From the NCBI RefSeq assembly GCF_000374085.1, contig NZ_KB893477.1, forward strand, positions 1-64,000: DNA of 64,000 nt, read 5' to 3'. The notes beneath the pieces are model-generated. The model was not told the origin of the DNA. It searched no databases and saw only the letters and a list, made by a program, of their open reading frames with translations. This DNA is from Spirosoma spitsbergense DSM 19989 (GTDB lineage Bacteria > Bacteroidota > Bacteroidia > Cytophagales > Spirosomataceae). Below are positions 24,671 through 32,677 of the stretch, one piece after another. Position 1 is the stretch's first letter. Each line of letters opens with the position of its first letter. A program made the translations under genes and the position numbers.

Positions 24671-25069
24671 ATGAACACAGACCAAAAGTACGGGTCAGAC
24701 GCATCCGGCGCAACCCCAACTCCACCAGCGGCCCAAAACGGCCCCCAAACCCCTCCCCCGCCTGACAATCGGCAACCGATAGCCGAATCCGCGTCCTGTT
24801 CTGAATCGGAGATCAAGTTACCCCTTTCCGTTTGGGAATGTAGGGGTAATCTATCCGAGGTTGAATTAGTGTACTGGGCACTCGAAGGCTCAAAGCAATC
24901 CTACCTCAAAGACCTTGTAGAAGAGGCAAAAACACCGGATAGCCAGGAGTACGAAACGGCTGATTACTGCCTGACCAAGTTACAGGAGATTCAGAATAGC
25001 CTGTTTGGGTTAGTGGCTGGTCTGGCTTCCCGCCTGTCTTTATCCGCAAACGGGATGAGCCATGAATGA
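24671..25069 (+). CDS. hypothetical protein of the antirepressor operon, copy 1, 132 aa
   Basis: The N-terminal 45 residues are Pro/Gln/Asn-rich and probably disordered. The rest is a helical domain (LSEVELVYWALEGSKQSYLKDLVEEA, then ADYCLTKLQEIQNSLFGLVAGLASRL). A close copy is encoded at 33601-33999 in the second cassette. The stop overlaps the antirepressor start by 8 bases. Perhaps it works with the antirepressor. I do not recognise the family. A 169-base leader with possible hairpins lies before it. Confidence 0.65.
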   Translation: MNTDQKYGSDASGATPTPPAAQNGPQTPPPPDNRQPIAESASCSESEIKLPLSVWECRGNLSEVELVYWALEGSKQSYLKDLVEEAKTPDSQEYETADYCLTKLQEIQNSLFGLVAGLASRLSLSANGMSHE

Positions 25070-25844
25070 GCTGATAAAAATCACGCCTAACGAACAAGGT
25101 TCGTTAGTGGTAAGCTCACTCGACTACGCTACCGGACTGGAGATTCAGCACAAGAATCTATTAGAAACGATTCGTACCCATCAGGAGGCTATTGAATCAA
25201 ACTTTGGAAGGGTTGCGTTTGAAACGGAACCCTTGGCAACGGGTGGAGGCAAGCAAAATAAACTGGTTGCCTACCTAACGGAAGATCAGGCTCTTTTTGT
25301 GGGTACGCTCAGCCGTAATTCTAAACGGGTCGTTGAATTTAAGGCAACGCTGGTTAAATCCTTTGCCGATGCCCGGCGACGCATTGAACCGCCCGCCCCC
25401 GTTATTTCTACCACGGAGCAGGTCTTACTGCAACTGGTCAGCCAGAGTAATCAAATACTAGCCAGCCAAAGCGAAATGCTGCTTTCGTTGCGGGCCGATG
25501 TGGACAGTATCATGCAAACCGGCCACAAACTACCGCCTAAACCGCCCCGCCGTTCATTGCCCGGCAAACAACTCGGTTTACCCGGAATGCCGCCCGGTCG
25601 CTCTTCCGGTTCAATGCGCCAAACCATTCACAGCCGAATACTGGACTACTGCCAGTTTCACCAAACCACTACGCAGGAGGTGTACAGCTACCTCTATAAG
25701 CGACTGTTTGAGGTGTACGGCGTAAATGCCCATCGGCTCATGCGAACGAGCGGGGAATCAGTGATTGATTCCATAGAACGTTACGGCCATCTGGACAAGG
25801 TGTACTCGCTGATTATGGCTGAACTGGCTTACAACGAAGAGTAA
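25062..25844 (+). CDS. Rha-type antirepressor/regulator, 260 aa
   Basis: Residues 15-110 fit the Rha phage-regulator domain: ATGLEIQHKNLLETIRTHQ, then KLVAYLTEDQALFVGTLSRNSKRVVEFKATLVKSFADAR. The C-terminal 150 residues (ISTTEQVLLQLVSQSNQIL... LPGKQLGLPGMPPGR... and a helical end) are almost the same as in the protein at 33992-34753, whose N-terminal domain is instead AntA/AntB. The two genes thus exchanged their effector domains on a fixed C-terminal platform. It probably binds or inactivates a repressor. Confidence 0.8.
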   Translation: MNELIKITPNEQGSLVVSSLDYATGLEIQHKNLLETIRTHQEAIESNFGRVAFETEPLATGGGKQNKLVAYLTEDQALFVGTLSRNSKRVVEFKATLVKSFADARRRIEPPAPVISTTEQVLLQLVSQSNQILASQSEMLLSLRADVDSIMQTGHKLPPKPPRRSLPGKQLGLPGMPPGRSSGSMRQTIHSRILDYCQFHQTTTQEVYSYLYKRLFEVYGVNAHRLMRTSGESVIDSIERYGHLDKVYSLIMAELAYNEE

Positions 25845-25851
25845 TAACTTA

Positions 25852-26097
25852 ATGAATCCCCAACCGCTGCGCCTTTTTTTCTTTCCCGTGTTGTTTTTCC
25901 TGCTGGCCGCTCTTGGTGTTCAGTGGGCTAGACACCGGGTAGAGCAAGGAAAGGGGGAGCATAACCAACCAATTATTTATCATGGAAAACAAACCACAAC
26001 CCCAAGTTCCGATTACCCCGCTTTCTCTGTTGACCCGCCAACTGGCCGACTGGCAAAACCTATTGGCCGACCTCATCCAATTGCAAGGCGATGTTGA
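25852..26097 (+). CDS. single-pass membrane protein, copy 1, 81 aa
   Basis: It has one N-terminal membrane helix (LRLFFFPVLFFLLAALGVQW) followed by a basic segment and a polar tail. The last 116 bases overlap the next gene in a different frame. The second copy (34764) keeps both reading frames. The tail similarity may therefore be forced by the other gene, and the membrane part is the better evidence. The function is unknown. Confidence 0.6.
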   Translation: MNPQPLRLFFFPVLFFLLAALGVQWARHRVEQGKGEHNQPIIYHGKQTTTPSSDYPAFSVDPPTGRLAKPIGRPHPIARRC

Positions 26098-26167
26098 GAA
26101 GCAGGAGTATTGCCGCCGAAAAATAACGGCGTTAGTAGCGGAACTCAATGCCCTAAACAATCAGTAA
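25982..26167 (+). CDS. 61-aa helical protein, copy 2 of 3
   Basis: It reads MENKPQPQVPITPLSLLTRQL.DWQNLL.DLI, then a helix RRKITALVAELNAL. It resembles the proteins at 34894-35079 and 6165-6362. It starts inside the membrane-protein gene and runs in another frame. The conserved PITPL..L..RQL..W suggests a short interaction motif followed by a coiled coil. The function is unknown, but three copies in one phage region argue that it matters. Confidence 0.65.
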   Translation: MENKPQPQVPITPLSLLTRQLADWQNLLADLIQLQGDVEKQEYCRRKITALVAELNALNNQ

Positions 26168-26231
26168 GTACGAATTAAACCGCTAACAAGGCTGGCCGCT
26201 GTGCTGGCCTTGTTTAGCTAATATTTATGAT

Positions 26232-27320
26232 ATGAAAAATAACATCCCAAAAGAACACTGGTCATCAGCCGGTGTTTACCAGATTCTAAACACCGTAAAT
26301 GGAAAATGCTATATCGGTTCTTCGCATAAACTTAATGATCGCGCCCGTGCTCACAGAAATCAACTGAATAGGGGCAAGCACCATAGTTTGTACTTAAGTA
26401 GCGCCTACAAAAAATACGGCCCCGACGCTTTTGAGTTTAATTTGCTGGAAGTAGTTGATATAGTTAATCAGCCGATTGGCTTACTGACGGACACCGAGGA
26501 TAGACTTATAAAATTGCACAAAGCTAACAATCGGGCCTACGGCTATAATGTCCGGGAGGTTGCTGAATCGACTCTAGGTATGAAACAATCCGAAGAGTTT
26601 AGAGCAAAAAAACGACAACAGAAAATGAAAATAGACCACCCTTTTAGGGTAGACCAAAAAGGCGAAAAACACCCTGTAGCAAAACTTTCTAACAAAACCG
26701 CTAAAGAGATAAAAATATTAATAACTAAAGGCTGGCAAAACATAGCTATAGGCAAATACCTGAACATCAACAGTAGCTATGTGACTAACATTAAAAAAGG
26801 TGTATGTTGGCAGGCTATAACAATCACAAAAGAAGAAATTGAGCAGTATGATGAACCGGAAATCCCAGCCAGTCAAAAGCTCAATATTAAGCAGGTTAAG
26901 CAAATAAAATATTTACTATCAATTGGAGGTATGGTGATTGACATTGTTGAGCATTTCGGCTATAAATACAATACTGTTTTCTATATAAAAAATAACAAAA
27001 CCCATACTCAAATCGAGCTTACACCTGCGGATTGTGAATTATTCAAAAAGACAATTCCTGCCGATTTTCTACAGGAAGCCAGAGGGCGGGTAGAGCTAAG
27101 AAATTTTAACATTTTGAGTGAAATGAACTCAAGAAGGAACTCTTCATTCTCTCCTATGACGAAGAAGAAGGTTATTATAATAAAGCAATTATTGGAAAGT
27201 AAGTCTTCCTTGTTGTCAATTCGTAAACGGTTTGGTATTACCGAAGAGTCAATTGTAAGAATTCGCAACGGCAAGCTATTTCCTTCTATTAGTATCCCAA
27301 ATGCGGGAAATACACAATAG
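26232..27320 (+). CDS. GIY-YIG homing endonuclease, 362 aa
   Basis: The N-terminal 95 residues are a GIY-YIG nuclease: AGVYQILNTVNGKCYIGSS, then Arg and Glu positions of the fold and LY.AYKKYGPDAFEF. After it come helix-turn-helix repeats for DNA recognition (LSNKTAKEIKILITKGW.NIAIGKYLNI; LNIKQVKQIKYLLSIGGM; TKKKVIIIKQLLESKSS). It is free-standing, not in an intron that I can see. The region is AT-rich compared with neighbours. Such enzymes spread themselves and nearby DNA between related phages, which suits the mosaic around it. Confidence 0.85.
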   Translation: MKNNIPKEHWSSAGVYQILNTVNGKCYIGSSHKLNDRARAHRNQLNRGKHHSLYLSSAYKKYGPDAFEFNLLEVVDIVNQPIGLLTDTEDRLIKLHKANNRAYGYNVREVAESTLGMKQSEEFRAKKRQQKMKIDHPFRVDQKGEKHPVAKLSNKTAKEIKILITKGWQNIAIGKYLNINSSYVTNIKKGVCWQAITITKEEIEQYDEPEIPASQKLNIKQVKQIKYLLSIGGMVIDIVEHFGYKYNTVFYIKNNKTHTQIELTPADCELFKKTIPADFLQEARGRVELRNFNILSEMNSRRNSSFSPMTKKKVIIIKQLLESKSSLLSIRKRFGITEESIVRIRNGKLFPSISIPNAGNTQ

Positions 27321-27332
27321 CGGCAAAAAGAA

Positions 27333-27344
27333 GGGGGGGGGGGG
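27333..27344. repeat. run of 12 G
   Basis: A homopolymer lies between the convergent ends of the GIY-YIG gene and the inverted tail gene. It is prone to length change. Being intergenic, it would not alter a protein. Confidence 0.8.
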
Positions 27345-27356
27345 AGCATAAGCCCA

Positions 27357-28469
27357 CTATTCGCCAGATTTACGGCGGTATTTGTCCTGTAGGTTGTAGA
27401 TAAACGACCAAAATTCAAACGAAGGCGTATTGTCATTGACCGGCAACCCCTCGGTTAGTAACAAGAATTTATTTTTCTGGTAAGCTTCACGGATTGAATC
27501 GGAGACGCTATTACCTCCTCCTATTATGGGAGGGTCGATAGCCTGCATAAATTCTTCTTCAACCTCCATTCGCTTAGCATCCAATGTCGTGTCGTCAGGT
27601 TCTAGCAGTTCCGTAGCTTCTAAAATTAGAGCCCTATGTAGTCGTTCGCCCGCTTCCTTTTTTCTATCAGGAAAGTGGGTCGGAAACTTCTGTTCTAATG
27701 GTTCTAAAACTTTGTCATAAAGAGGACTGATACTACGAGCGTGTTCTTGATTTAAGCCTTGTTCGCTGAGCTGCTTTGCAAGCTCTTCAATACCAGTTGG
27801 CGAATAGTCTTCCCATTTTTGACTATCTTTTCCATTGACTGAAAATGAGTCAACCAAACAGCAAAGAGCCAATATATTAGGGGCGGCCTGTTTGAGTAGC
27901 AAGTCAAATAATAAGAAACGAAAGTTATTTACTGCCTTTATCTTAGATTCTATATTGTTGCCATCTAAAGACTCCATTAATGGCGCGAAGTGTTGGTCAA
28001 TTTCTTCTGTTGTTAAGCCTATGCCTGACCCTGTTAAACTATGAAAATCATGGATAGCGCGTAGGTGTTCGGGCATCTTCTGACTGGATTCAAAAAAAAC
28101 AACTTCTGCCCCTTCGTCTTTTTTTTTCAATAGCCCTTTTAGCGTTTCCTCATCATAATCACTGTGCGTTTGTCCGTCAACTGAATAGATCATACAAGCC
28201 AGTGGCAGCGACTCGACAGGGTTATAATTTATTAAGGATTCACTGAATAAGTTCTGTAAAGCATTTATTGCGTTTGTTGATTCGATTGAACTGTCATATC
28301 CCATCAGGGCTGATAGTAAATCAAAATGTTTGTCTATGTCGTCTAATGTTGAGCCTACTGCTGAATGAATCAGACTATAGTAACTAAATTCGGTTCGCCG
28401 TGATTCTGGCAATTTATAACAAGAATCATGTAGCAATGCCGTGGCGCCCGGTAGTGTTAAGGTAAACAT
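27357..28469 (-). CDS. full-length tail gene homologue, inverted, 370 aa
   Basis: It begins LTLPGATALLHDSCYKLPESRR like the fragment at 18229. It has two internal repeats of about 95 residues (SLIHSAVGSTLDDIDKHFD..., then SLTGSGIGLTTEEIDQHFA...) and ends LPVNDNTPSFEFW like the fragment ending at 29324. The plus-strand relative has only one repeat. It is a soluble, acidic, helical protein. In the resident operon the relative lies before the tape-measure gene, where tail-assembly chaperones lie. Here it is on the opposite strand at the right end of the inserted segment, and what expresses it is unclear. Confidence 0.65.
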   Translation of the reverse strand: MFTLTLPGATALLHDSCYKLPESRRTEFSYYSLIHSAVGSTLDDIDKHFDLLSALMGYDSSIESTNAINALQNLFSESLINYNPVESLPLACMIYSVDGQTHSDYDEETLKGLLKKKDEGAEVVFFESSQKMPEHLRAIHDFHSLTGSGIGLTTEEIDQHFAPLMESLDGNNIESKIKAVNNFRFLLFDLLLKQAAPNILALCCLVDSFSVNGKDSQKWEDYSPTGIEELAKQLSEQGLNQEHARSISPLYDKVLEPLEQKFPTHFPDRKKEAGERLHRALILEATELLEPDDTTLDAKRMEVEEEFMQAIDPPIIGGGNSVSDSIREAYQKNKFLLLTEGLPVNDNTPSFEFWSFIYNLQDKYRRKSGE

Positions 28470-28641
28470 GAGTTGAATATATTGCTTTATTGTATATTTA
28501 CAGAACGGTGTAAAGGCGATAATGTAGCTCTTTAAACTGATCTGTTGAGGTAGTTAGACAACGGAACTGAAAGCTAAAGGAAAAGCGCATGAAAGGAATA
28601 CAGCCACAGAGCAATTTTTTAGATTCAACTTAAAAACTTGT
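28470..28641. other. right end of the inserted segment
   Basis: This is AT-rich sequence upstream of the inverted tail gene, up to the point where the resident gene resumes. No clear promoter or terminal repeat was recognised. The frame of the right gene half stays open from about 28558, without an ATG. Confidence 0.4.
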
Positions 28642-29324
28642 GATTACTTTTCCCTGATCGAGTCGGGCGTCGGCTCCACGCAGGACGATATCGACCGCCA
28701 CTTCGATCAGATAATGGGCCTTGTGGGATCAGATGATCTGGATGCGCAGCTGACGGCCATTAACAACACCCGGTTCCTATTCGCTAACCTGCTGGGCAAA
28801 CAGTACTCGGCCCGCTCGCTGGCGTTTTGCTGTTTGGTTGAAACGGTTGACGGGGAGAACTGGCCCGACTACTCTCCGGAGGGCATCGAGCGAATGTCGA
28901 TTCAGCTGGATATTCCGGATGAGGTTGTGAGCCAGTACTGGGAAACTCTAAAAAAAAAATCTATGCCGAACTGAGTGAAGCCTTTCCGGATAACTTTCCG
29001 GATAGTGAGGCCGACCGCGTCAGTTTGCAGCAGCGGTTGCTGATGTTACAGATTGATGAGTTGCTCGATCCGGATAACCCAACGCTCGACGATCAGCGTA
29101 ATACACTGGCCTACGAAATTCAGGAAAGTATCAAGCCGCCCGTTCTGAGTGGACCCGCCAGCCAGTTAAAAGCCATTCGGGAGGTGTACGTGAGTAATAA
29201 AATCGCGCTCCAGATGGAGCACTTGCCCGTTGACGACAATACGCCGAGTTTCGCGTTCTGGCAGTACCTGATTGCCGTCGACAAGAAATATAAAGCATCC
29301 CTTCCCCATGGCAACGCTAGTTAA
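28642..29324 (+). pseudogene. 3' half of the split tail gene, with an A10 frame change
   Basis: It encodes DYFSLIESGVGSTQDDIDRHF through to WPDYSPEGIERM in one frame, then reaches a run of ten A (28950-28959). Afterwards similarity continues in the -1 frame (IYAELSEAFPDNFPD... to LPVDDNTPSFAFW). Without slippage the product ends at SMPN (28974). A AAA AAA is a known -1 slippery sequence and tail chaperone genes often use one. However, the inverted homologue needs no shift, so decay after the gene was split is equally possible. Confidence 0.65.
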
Positions 29325-30114
29325 TCGATTCGGATTTATCCTGTTTTCGCAGTTCGGACCCCAGGCCAGTGATTTGCTGGGTATTCCCGATGGCGGGGCC
29401 TTTACGCCTGGTTCGGCTTCGGTCATTCTGGTACCGGGCGAAACGTACTCGTTTTACCTGGCCATGCCAGCGGGCCTTGCTTTCGATAATGGGGATATCG
29501 ACCTAGTGACGGCTGAGGGGCTGTCGCTCGTTTTACCCGCTATCGGCACCCTAGCCGATCTGGCCGTTGGGCCGGGTGTGCTGCACTTTATTCCCCAGAT
29601 TAGTATCCCTGCCGGTACCCTGTTGCCAGAAGTGTATTACCGGTTACGGCTCAATGTAGCGGGTGGCAATACACTCTTTTCCAACCGGCTCTGGCTGCGC
29701 CGGTCGGGCTATGAGCAAACCTCGGCCCTTTTTTCCTATCGTAACCGGTCGGCCATTGGCCCCATCGCCTACGATCTGCCCGCTATGAGTGATTTCCGGA
29801 ATGTGCTACGGCTTAAGTGTGAAGCAGGTCTACCCCAGACCGAAAGCGAAAGCGAGGAGTACGAGCAGATTACCACTGGAATGAAGGTGCCTGTCAGCCT
29901 GCGCAGCCATTTGGCCCTGCCGTTCGTGTGTCCGCGCACGGATGCCATTGGCCACGAGGGCTGGCGGACGCTGCTGCTGCACAAGGACATTCAGATCAAC
30001 GGGCGGGCGGTCAGCGTGAAAACCCAGTACTCGGATGGCGAAAGCGGACTGGGGATCAGCGACGGTAGTTTTCAGGTGTGGGACTCTTCTTACGCCATTG
30101 TTAACCGGTGTTAA
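29308..30114 (+). CDS. tail structural protein, 268 aa
   Basis: The start MATLVNRFG at 29308 overlaps the end of the split gene. The protein is beta-rich (VILVPGETYSFYLAMPAGL; LTSN-type turns; LRLNVAGGNTLFSNRLWLR) with a C-terminal strand domain (IQINGRAVSVKTQYSDGES). It lies before the tape measure in the resident operon and has the GC-rich composition of the capsid genes. A tail-tube or distal-tail role fits. I do not recognise the family. Confidence 0.65.
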   Translation: MATLVNRFGFILFSQFGPQASDLLGIPDGGAFTPGSASVILVPGETYSFYLAMPAGLAFDNGDIDLVTAEGLSLVLPAIGTLADLAVGPGVLHFIPQISIPAGTLLPEVYYRLRLNVAGGNTLFSNRLWLRRSGYEQTSALFSYRNRSAIGPIAYDLPAMSDFRNVLRLKCEAGLPQTESESEEYEQITTGMKVPVSLRSHLALPFVCPRTDAIGHEGWRTLLLHKDIQINGRAVSVKTQYSDGESGLGISDGSFQVWDSSYAIVNRC

Positions 30115-30143
30115 TCAAAGATTCCAGGCAAAACACGCGTTTT

Positions 30144-30680
30144 ATGAAAAACCAGCTCCTCTACCTACTCCTTCTCATCCTGCCCCTTAGTTCACTTGCT
30201 CAAAAAACCTTTGTTCAGGATGGGAAGCTAAATGGCGTATTGCCCATAAATGAATCGGGTCGGGTTGTCTATCAGATTATTGAGCCCGTCGAGGGTGTAT
30301 CAAAAGAGGAAATCTTCAAGCGTGCCCGAAAGTGGCTCATTGATACCTACACATCCCCAAAAAACGGATTACAACTCAACGATCCCGGTACCGGTGAACT
30401 CTCAAGTAAGGAGACTTTTTCAATCAACCCCAGTATAATGGGTATAGCTGTCCCTACTCAGGTAAGCCACTCCATCACCATAGACGTGAAAGATGGAAAG
30501 TACCGGGTATTGGTGAGTAATTTCTACGTTGTGGCCAATACCATTCAGGGGCCAATTGAAGCATTGAAAAATACGACCAAAGGCTTTGTTACAAGCATTT
30601 TCAAACTAACTGACAGCCACGTTATGGAGTTGCTGACATCGCTAAACAAGGCAACCCATACCGACACGGCAGATTTTTAA
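30144..30680 (+). CDS. secreted DUF4468-like protein, copy 2, 178 aa
   Basis: The start MKNQLLYL at 30144 gives a signal peptide ending LSSLAQ. The mature part (QDGKLNGVLPI...GRVVYQ...EGVSKEEIFKRARKWLIDTY, then DGKYRVLVSNFYV) follows the DUF4468 pattern and copies the gene at 22702-23238. It lies in the same direction as the tail genes and directly before a tape-measure leader. A secreted protein in a tail operon is odd and it is best seen as a moron. Confidence 0.75.
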   Translation: MKNQLLYLLLLILPLSSLAQKTFVQDGKLNGVLPINESGRVVYQIIEPVEGVSKEEIFKRARKWLIDTYTSPKNGLQLNDPGTGELSSKETFSINPSIMGIAVPTQVSHSITIDVKDGKYRVLVSNFYVVANTIQGPIEALKNTTKGFVTSIFKLTDSHVMELLTSLNKATHTDTADF

Positions 30681-30712
30681 GCTGAGACTGGCCTTTCTTC
30701 TGCCCAATTTTG

Positions 30713-30778
30713 TATTTTTGACCTACCCCACTACGGACGGTGCGCGGCCATTGAAGCCTTTTTTGCCCCCGTCCGTCA
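30713..30778 (+). promoter_or_regulatory. promoter and RNA leader of tape-measure gene 2, copy E
   Basis: TATTTTTG (30713-30720) is followed after 8 bases by the core CACTACGGACGGTG (30729-30742). ACGGACGG (30733-30740) pairs perfectly with CCGTCCGT (30769-30776), 2 bases before the ATG. It is intact although the gene behind it is truncated. Confidence 0.8.
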
Positions 30779-31318
30779 ATGATCAATTACGACGATCTTC
30801 TCAATGAATCCGGCATCCTGCGCAGTATTGCCAAACTGGAAGCCGCCAGCGTCAAATTTGCCGATACCGCCATTGCCCAGAACGAGCGGGCCAAACAGTC
30901 ACTAGTTGGCCTCAGCAGCGAACTGGCTGACACCCGTGCCCAGATTGCGGGCCTCAACAACAACCAGAAGGGAGCCAGTACCAGCGTCAGCGGGCTGAAA
31001 GACGACGTAAAAAAACTCAGCGACGAGTACAAACGGCATCAGGAATTACTGGCCCGCAACCAGCAGTTCGTCGACCTCAACACCGCATCAGCCGGGGCAC
31101 TCAAAAAGCGGCTGGCTGATCTAAAAACCGAATACGACAGTCTGGACCGTTCCGAAGCCCGGAACGTGGCCCGGAACAAAAAGCCAAGCCACGTCCTAAA
31201 GAATGTAAAGCGAAGACTCGTTTATAAAATTGCCTGCATTACTTTTTCATTTCCAATCAGGAATGATTCGTTTTTATTGGTCTCTGCGGCCTCCAGTGCT
31301 AATTTAGTATATGTCTGA
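30779..31318 (+). pseudogene. truncated tape-measure gene 2
   Basis: About 134 residues (to 31182) align with the starts of tape measures 1 and 3: DDLLNESGILRSIAKLEAA..FADTAIA, then LKKRLADLKTEYDSLDRSEARNVARNKK. The others continue with KEIQREL...TTRAV. Here the similarity ends and 45 unrelated residues follow. The GC-rich composition matches the resident late genes. I take this as the 5' end of the original tape-measure gene, cut off by the second accessory segment. A short product could still be made and might interfere with tail assembly. Confidence 0.75.
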
Positions 31319-31815
31319 GCTTCACTTACCTTTCCGGCCATTAGTGCCCAATAGGCTAAATTTCGGTAAACGAACTCCTTCGCACTATAGAAGCTGCCAG
31401 ACTCAACTTTTGCTTTAGATGTGCTAAATTCCTCTTCTGGCTTAAGATAATCCCGGAATCCAAAAACGGCCCAATGTTTTCTTACTTTATCATAATACAT
31501 GATAAAGAACATCTTTTTGTCAGTAGTAAGTTGTTTACCTAAAACCTTCTCGTTGGCTTTGATCTTACAAACAACTGAACCCGCAAACGCTTTCAAACCG
31601 GGAATGTCAGTTTCAACGACCTCTGCTTTAATGCCGCCGAAGTCAAGTAACTCACTCTCTGGTTTATAGTTAAAGGAGTAGTCTCGAATAGTTTTCTGGG
31701 CCTCTGCTTCGTTAATGGACTGGCAAGCTGTTAAAAACTTATTCAATTCTTCCTGTTGTGCGAAAGCAGCAAGAGGCAGTAAGAAGACAATTGAGAAACA
31801 TAGGAATAATTTCAT
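31222..31815 (-). CDS. secreted protein, 197 aa
   Basis: The start MKLFLCFSIV at 31815 gives a signal peptide ending AAFAQQ. The mature protein is a mixed domain (EVVETDIPGLKAFAGSVVCKIKAN; MFFIMYYDKVRKHWAVFGFRDYL) and ends in helices like a short tetratricopeptide-type unit (AYWALMAGKVSEAQTYTKLALEAAE). It is not the same family as DUF4468, yet it has the same promoter as the copy at 23238. It is probably exported to the periplasm or surface and expressed from the prophage. Its 3' end overlaps the tail of the broken tape-measure frame. Confidence 0.7.
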   Translation of the reverse strand: MKLFLCFSIVFLLPLAAFAQQEELNKFLTACQSINEAEAQKTIRDYSFNYKPESELLDFGGIKAEVVETDIPGLKAFAGSVVCKIKANEKVLGKQLTTDKKMFFIMYYDKVRKHWAVFGFRDYLKPEEEFSTSKAKVESGSFYSAKEFVYRNLAYWALMAGKVSEAQTYTKLALEAAETNKNESFLIGNEKVMQAIL

Positions 31816-31836
31816 GGACGAAACAAGGTTTTCGCG

Positions 31837-31881
31837 CAAAGGTAATTGTTACGAGGTCGTAGCCAATTCGTGTAGGTACAT
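31837..31881 (-). promoter_or_regulatory. moron promoter, copy 2
   Basis: On the minus strand, TTG (31864-31866) and TACCTTTG (31837-31844) are 19 bases apart, as in copy 1. The 27 bases 31855-31881 are identical to 23279-23305. The start codon is 22 bases downstream. Confidence 0.75.
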
Positions 31882-31898
31882 TAGATACGAAAGGTCAT

Positions 31899-31931
31899 AA
31901 AAAAGCCCCGCAGATTAAAAGCGGGGCTTTA
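31899..31931 (-). terminator. terminator of the second HicB-type operon
   Basis: A 10-bp perfect stem (31902-31911 with 31921-31930) has T on the minus-strand side. As in copy 1, it stands between the toxin-antitoxin-like operon and the moron promoter. Confidence 0.75.
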
Positions 31932-31941
31932 GGGCTGTTAT

Positions 31942-32232
31942 TTAAAAATAACCTCCATCTTTCCAATGCTTATTTTCTTCGAGCCACTTCAACAATGGCC
32001 CCATTAGTCCTAATTTAATTGCGTTACCAGTGGCAAAAATATAATCTACAGAATTATCGCCAACGTCTCGTACTGTAATTGTCCTTTCTCCGACCGGCCT
32101 CTTACCTGATAAAATATAGGCAGTAGTATCTCCTACCTTGATCCTGTCGATTACCTTGTGACTCCCTTCAATCAATTCGCACATAAAGATCAAATCAACT
32201 GTTGGGTAGTGATCGTCTAACTCGCCTATCAT
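31942..32232 (-). CDS. unknown partner of the HicB-like protein, 96 aa
   Basis: The protein starts in an ATGA overlap with the HicB-like gene, in the place where the first cassette has a HicA-like toxin. The sequence (VDLIFMCELIEGSHKVIDRIKV..TTAYILSGKRPVGERTITVRD, then helix LLKWLEENKHW) does not look like HicA. It contains a Ser-His in a loop, but not the HicA frame around it. It may be a toxin of another family or a replaced partner. I do not recognise it. Confidence 0.6.
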   Translation of the reverse strand: MIGELDDHYPTVDLIFMCELIEGSHKVIDRIKVGDTTAYILSGKRPVGERTITVRDVGDNSVDYIFATGNAIKLGLMGPLLKWLEENKHWKDGGYF

Positions 32233-32636
32233 GCAAATTCAGGTACTAAGTGTGACGGCGGCACATTAACAGTTAAAGCCCTTGTGTCTCCCGTACTTAG
32301 CGCAGAACCAAATGCTTTGTTGTCCGTAATAGCTTTTAAGAATGAATGGCTGGTGTCTGTAGTGGTTAACTGAGTCCAACCTAGGAAGGCTAACTCGCAC
32401 TCTAGTCCTTTACCATGCTTTTCTGCTGCAAGGCAGAAGCAAGTTAAAGCCTCTTCAATGGCGACCCCTAAATCAGCCTCATTTTTGCCGTATGTTTCAA
32501 TACCGAGAAAGGGTATTTTGGCGTAAATTTTACCATCATCACCCGTCCTGTTCCATGTGGGCATAATGACGCTAACGGAAGACAATTCACTGCCAATCCG
32601 CGTGATTTCCATAGATATATTGACTTGCTGATCCAT
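32229..32636 (-). CDS. HicB-like antitoxin, copy 2, 135 aa
   Basis: The start MDQQVNIS at 32636 is chosen because the 25 codons before it do not look like protein and because a leader-type motif (CTACGGACGG on the minus strand) ends 4 bases upstream. Residues 35-85 have the HicB-like pattern DGKIYAKIPFLGIETYGKNEADLGVAIEEALTCFCLAAE and a later LAFLGW that matches ELRQYGW of the first copy. It is coupled to an unknown 96-residue partner. Confidence 0.6.
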   Translation of the reverse strand: MDQQVNISMEITRIGSELSSVSVIMPTWNRTGDDGKIYAKIPFLGIETYGKNEADLGVAIEEALTCFCLAAEKHGKGLECELAFLGWTQLTTTDTSHSFLKAITDNKAFGSALSTGDTRALTVNVPPSHLVPEFA

Positions 32637-32640
32637 ATCT

Positions 32641-32650
32641 CCGTCCGTAG
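32641..32650 (-). promoter_or_regulatory. leader core on the minus strand before the HicB-like gene
   Basis: CTACGGACGG reads on the minus strand and ends 4 bases before the ATG at 32636, much like 13551-13560 before the scaffold gene. Neither has the flanking CAC...GTG closure or the second arm. The match of 10 bases at the same place may be chance. Confidence 0.35.
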
Positions 32651-32677
32651 AGTTGTGGTGATGACTACGGCAGACAG

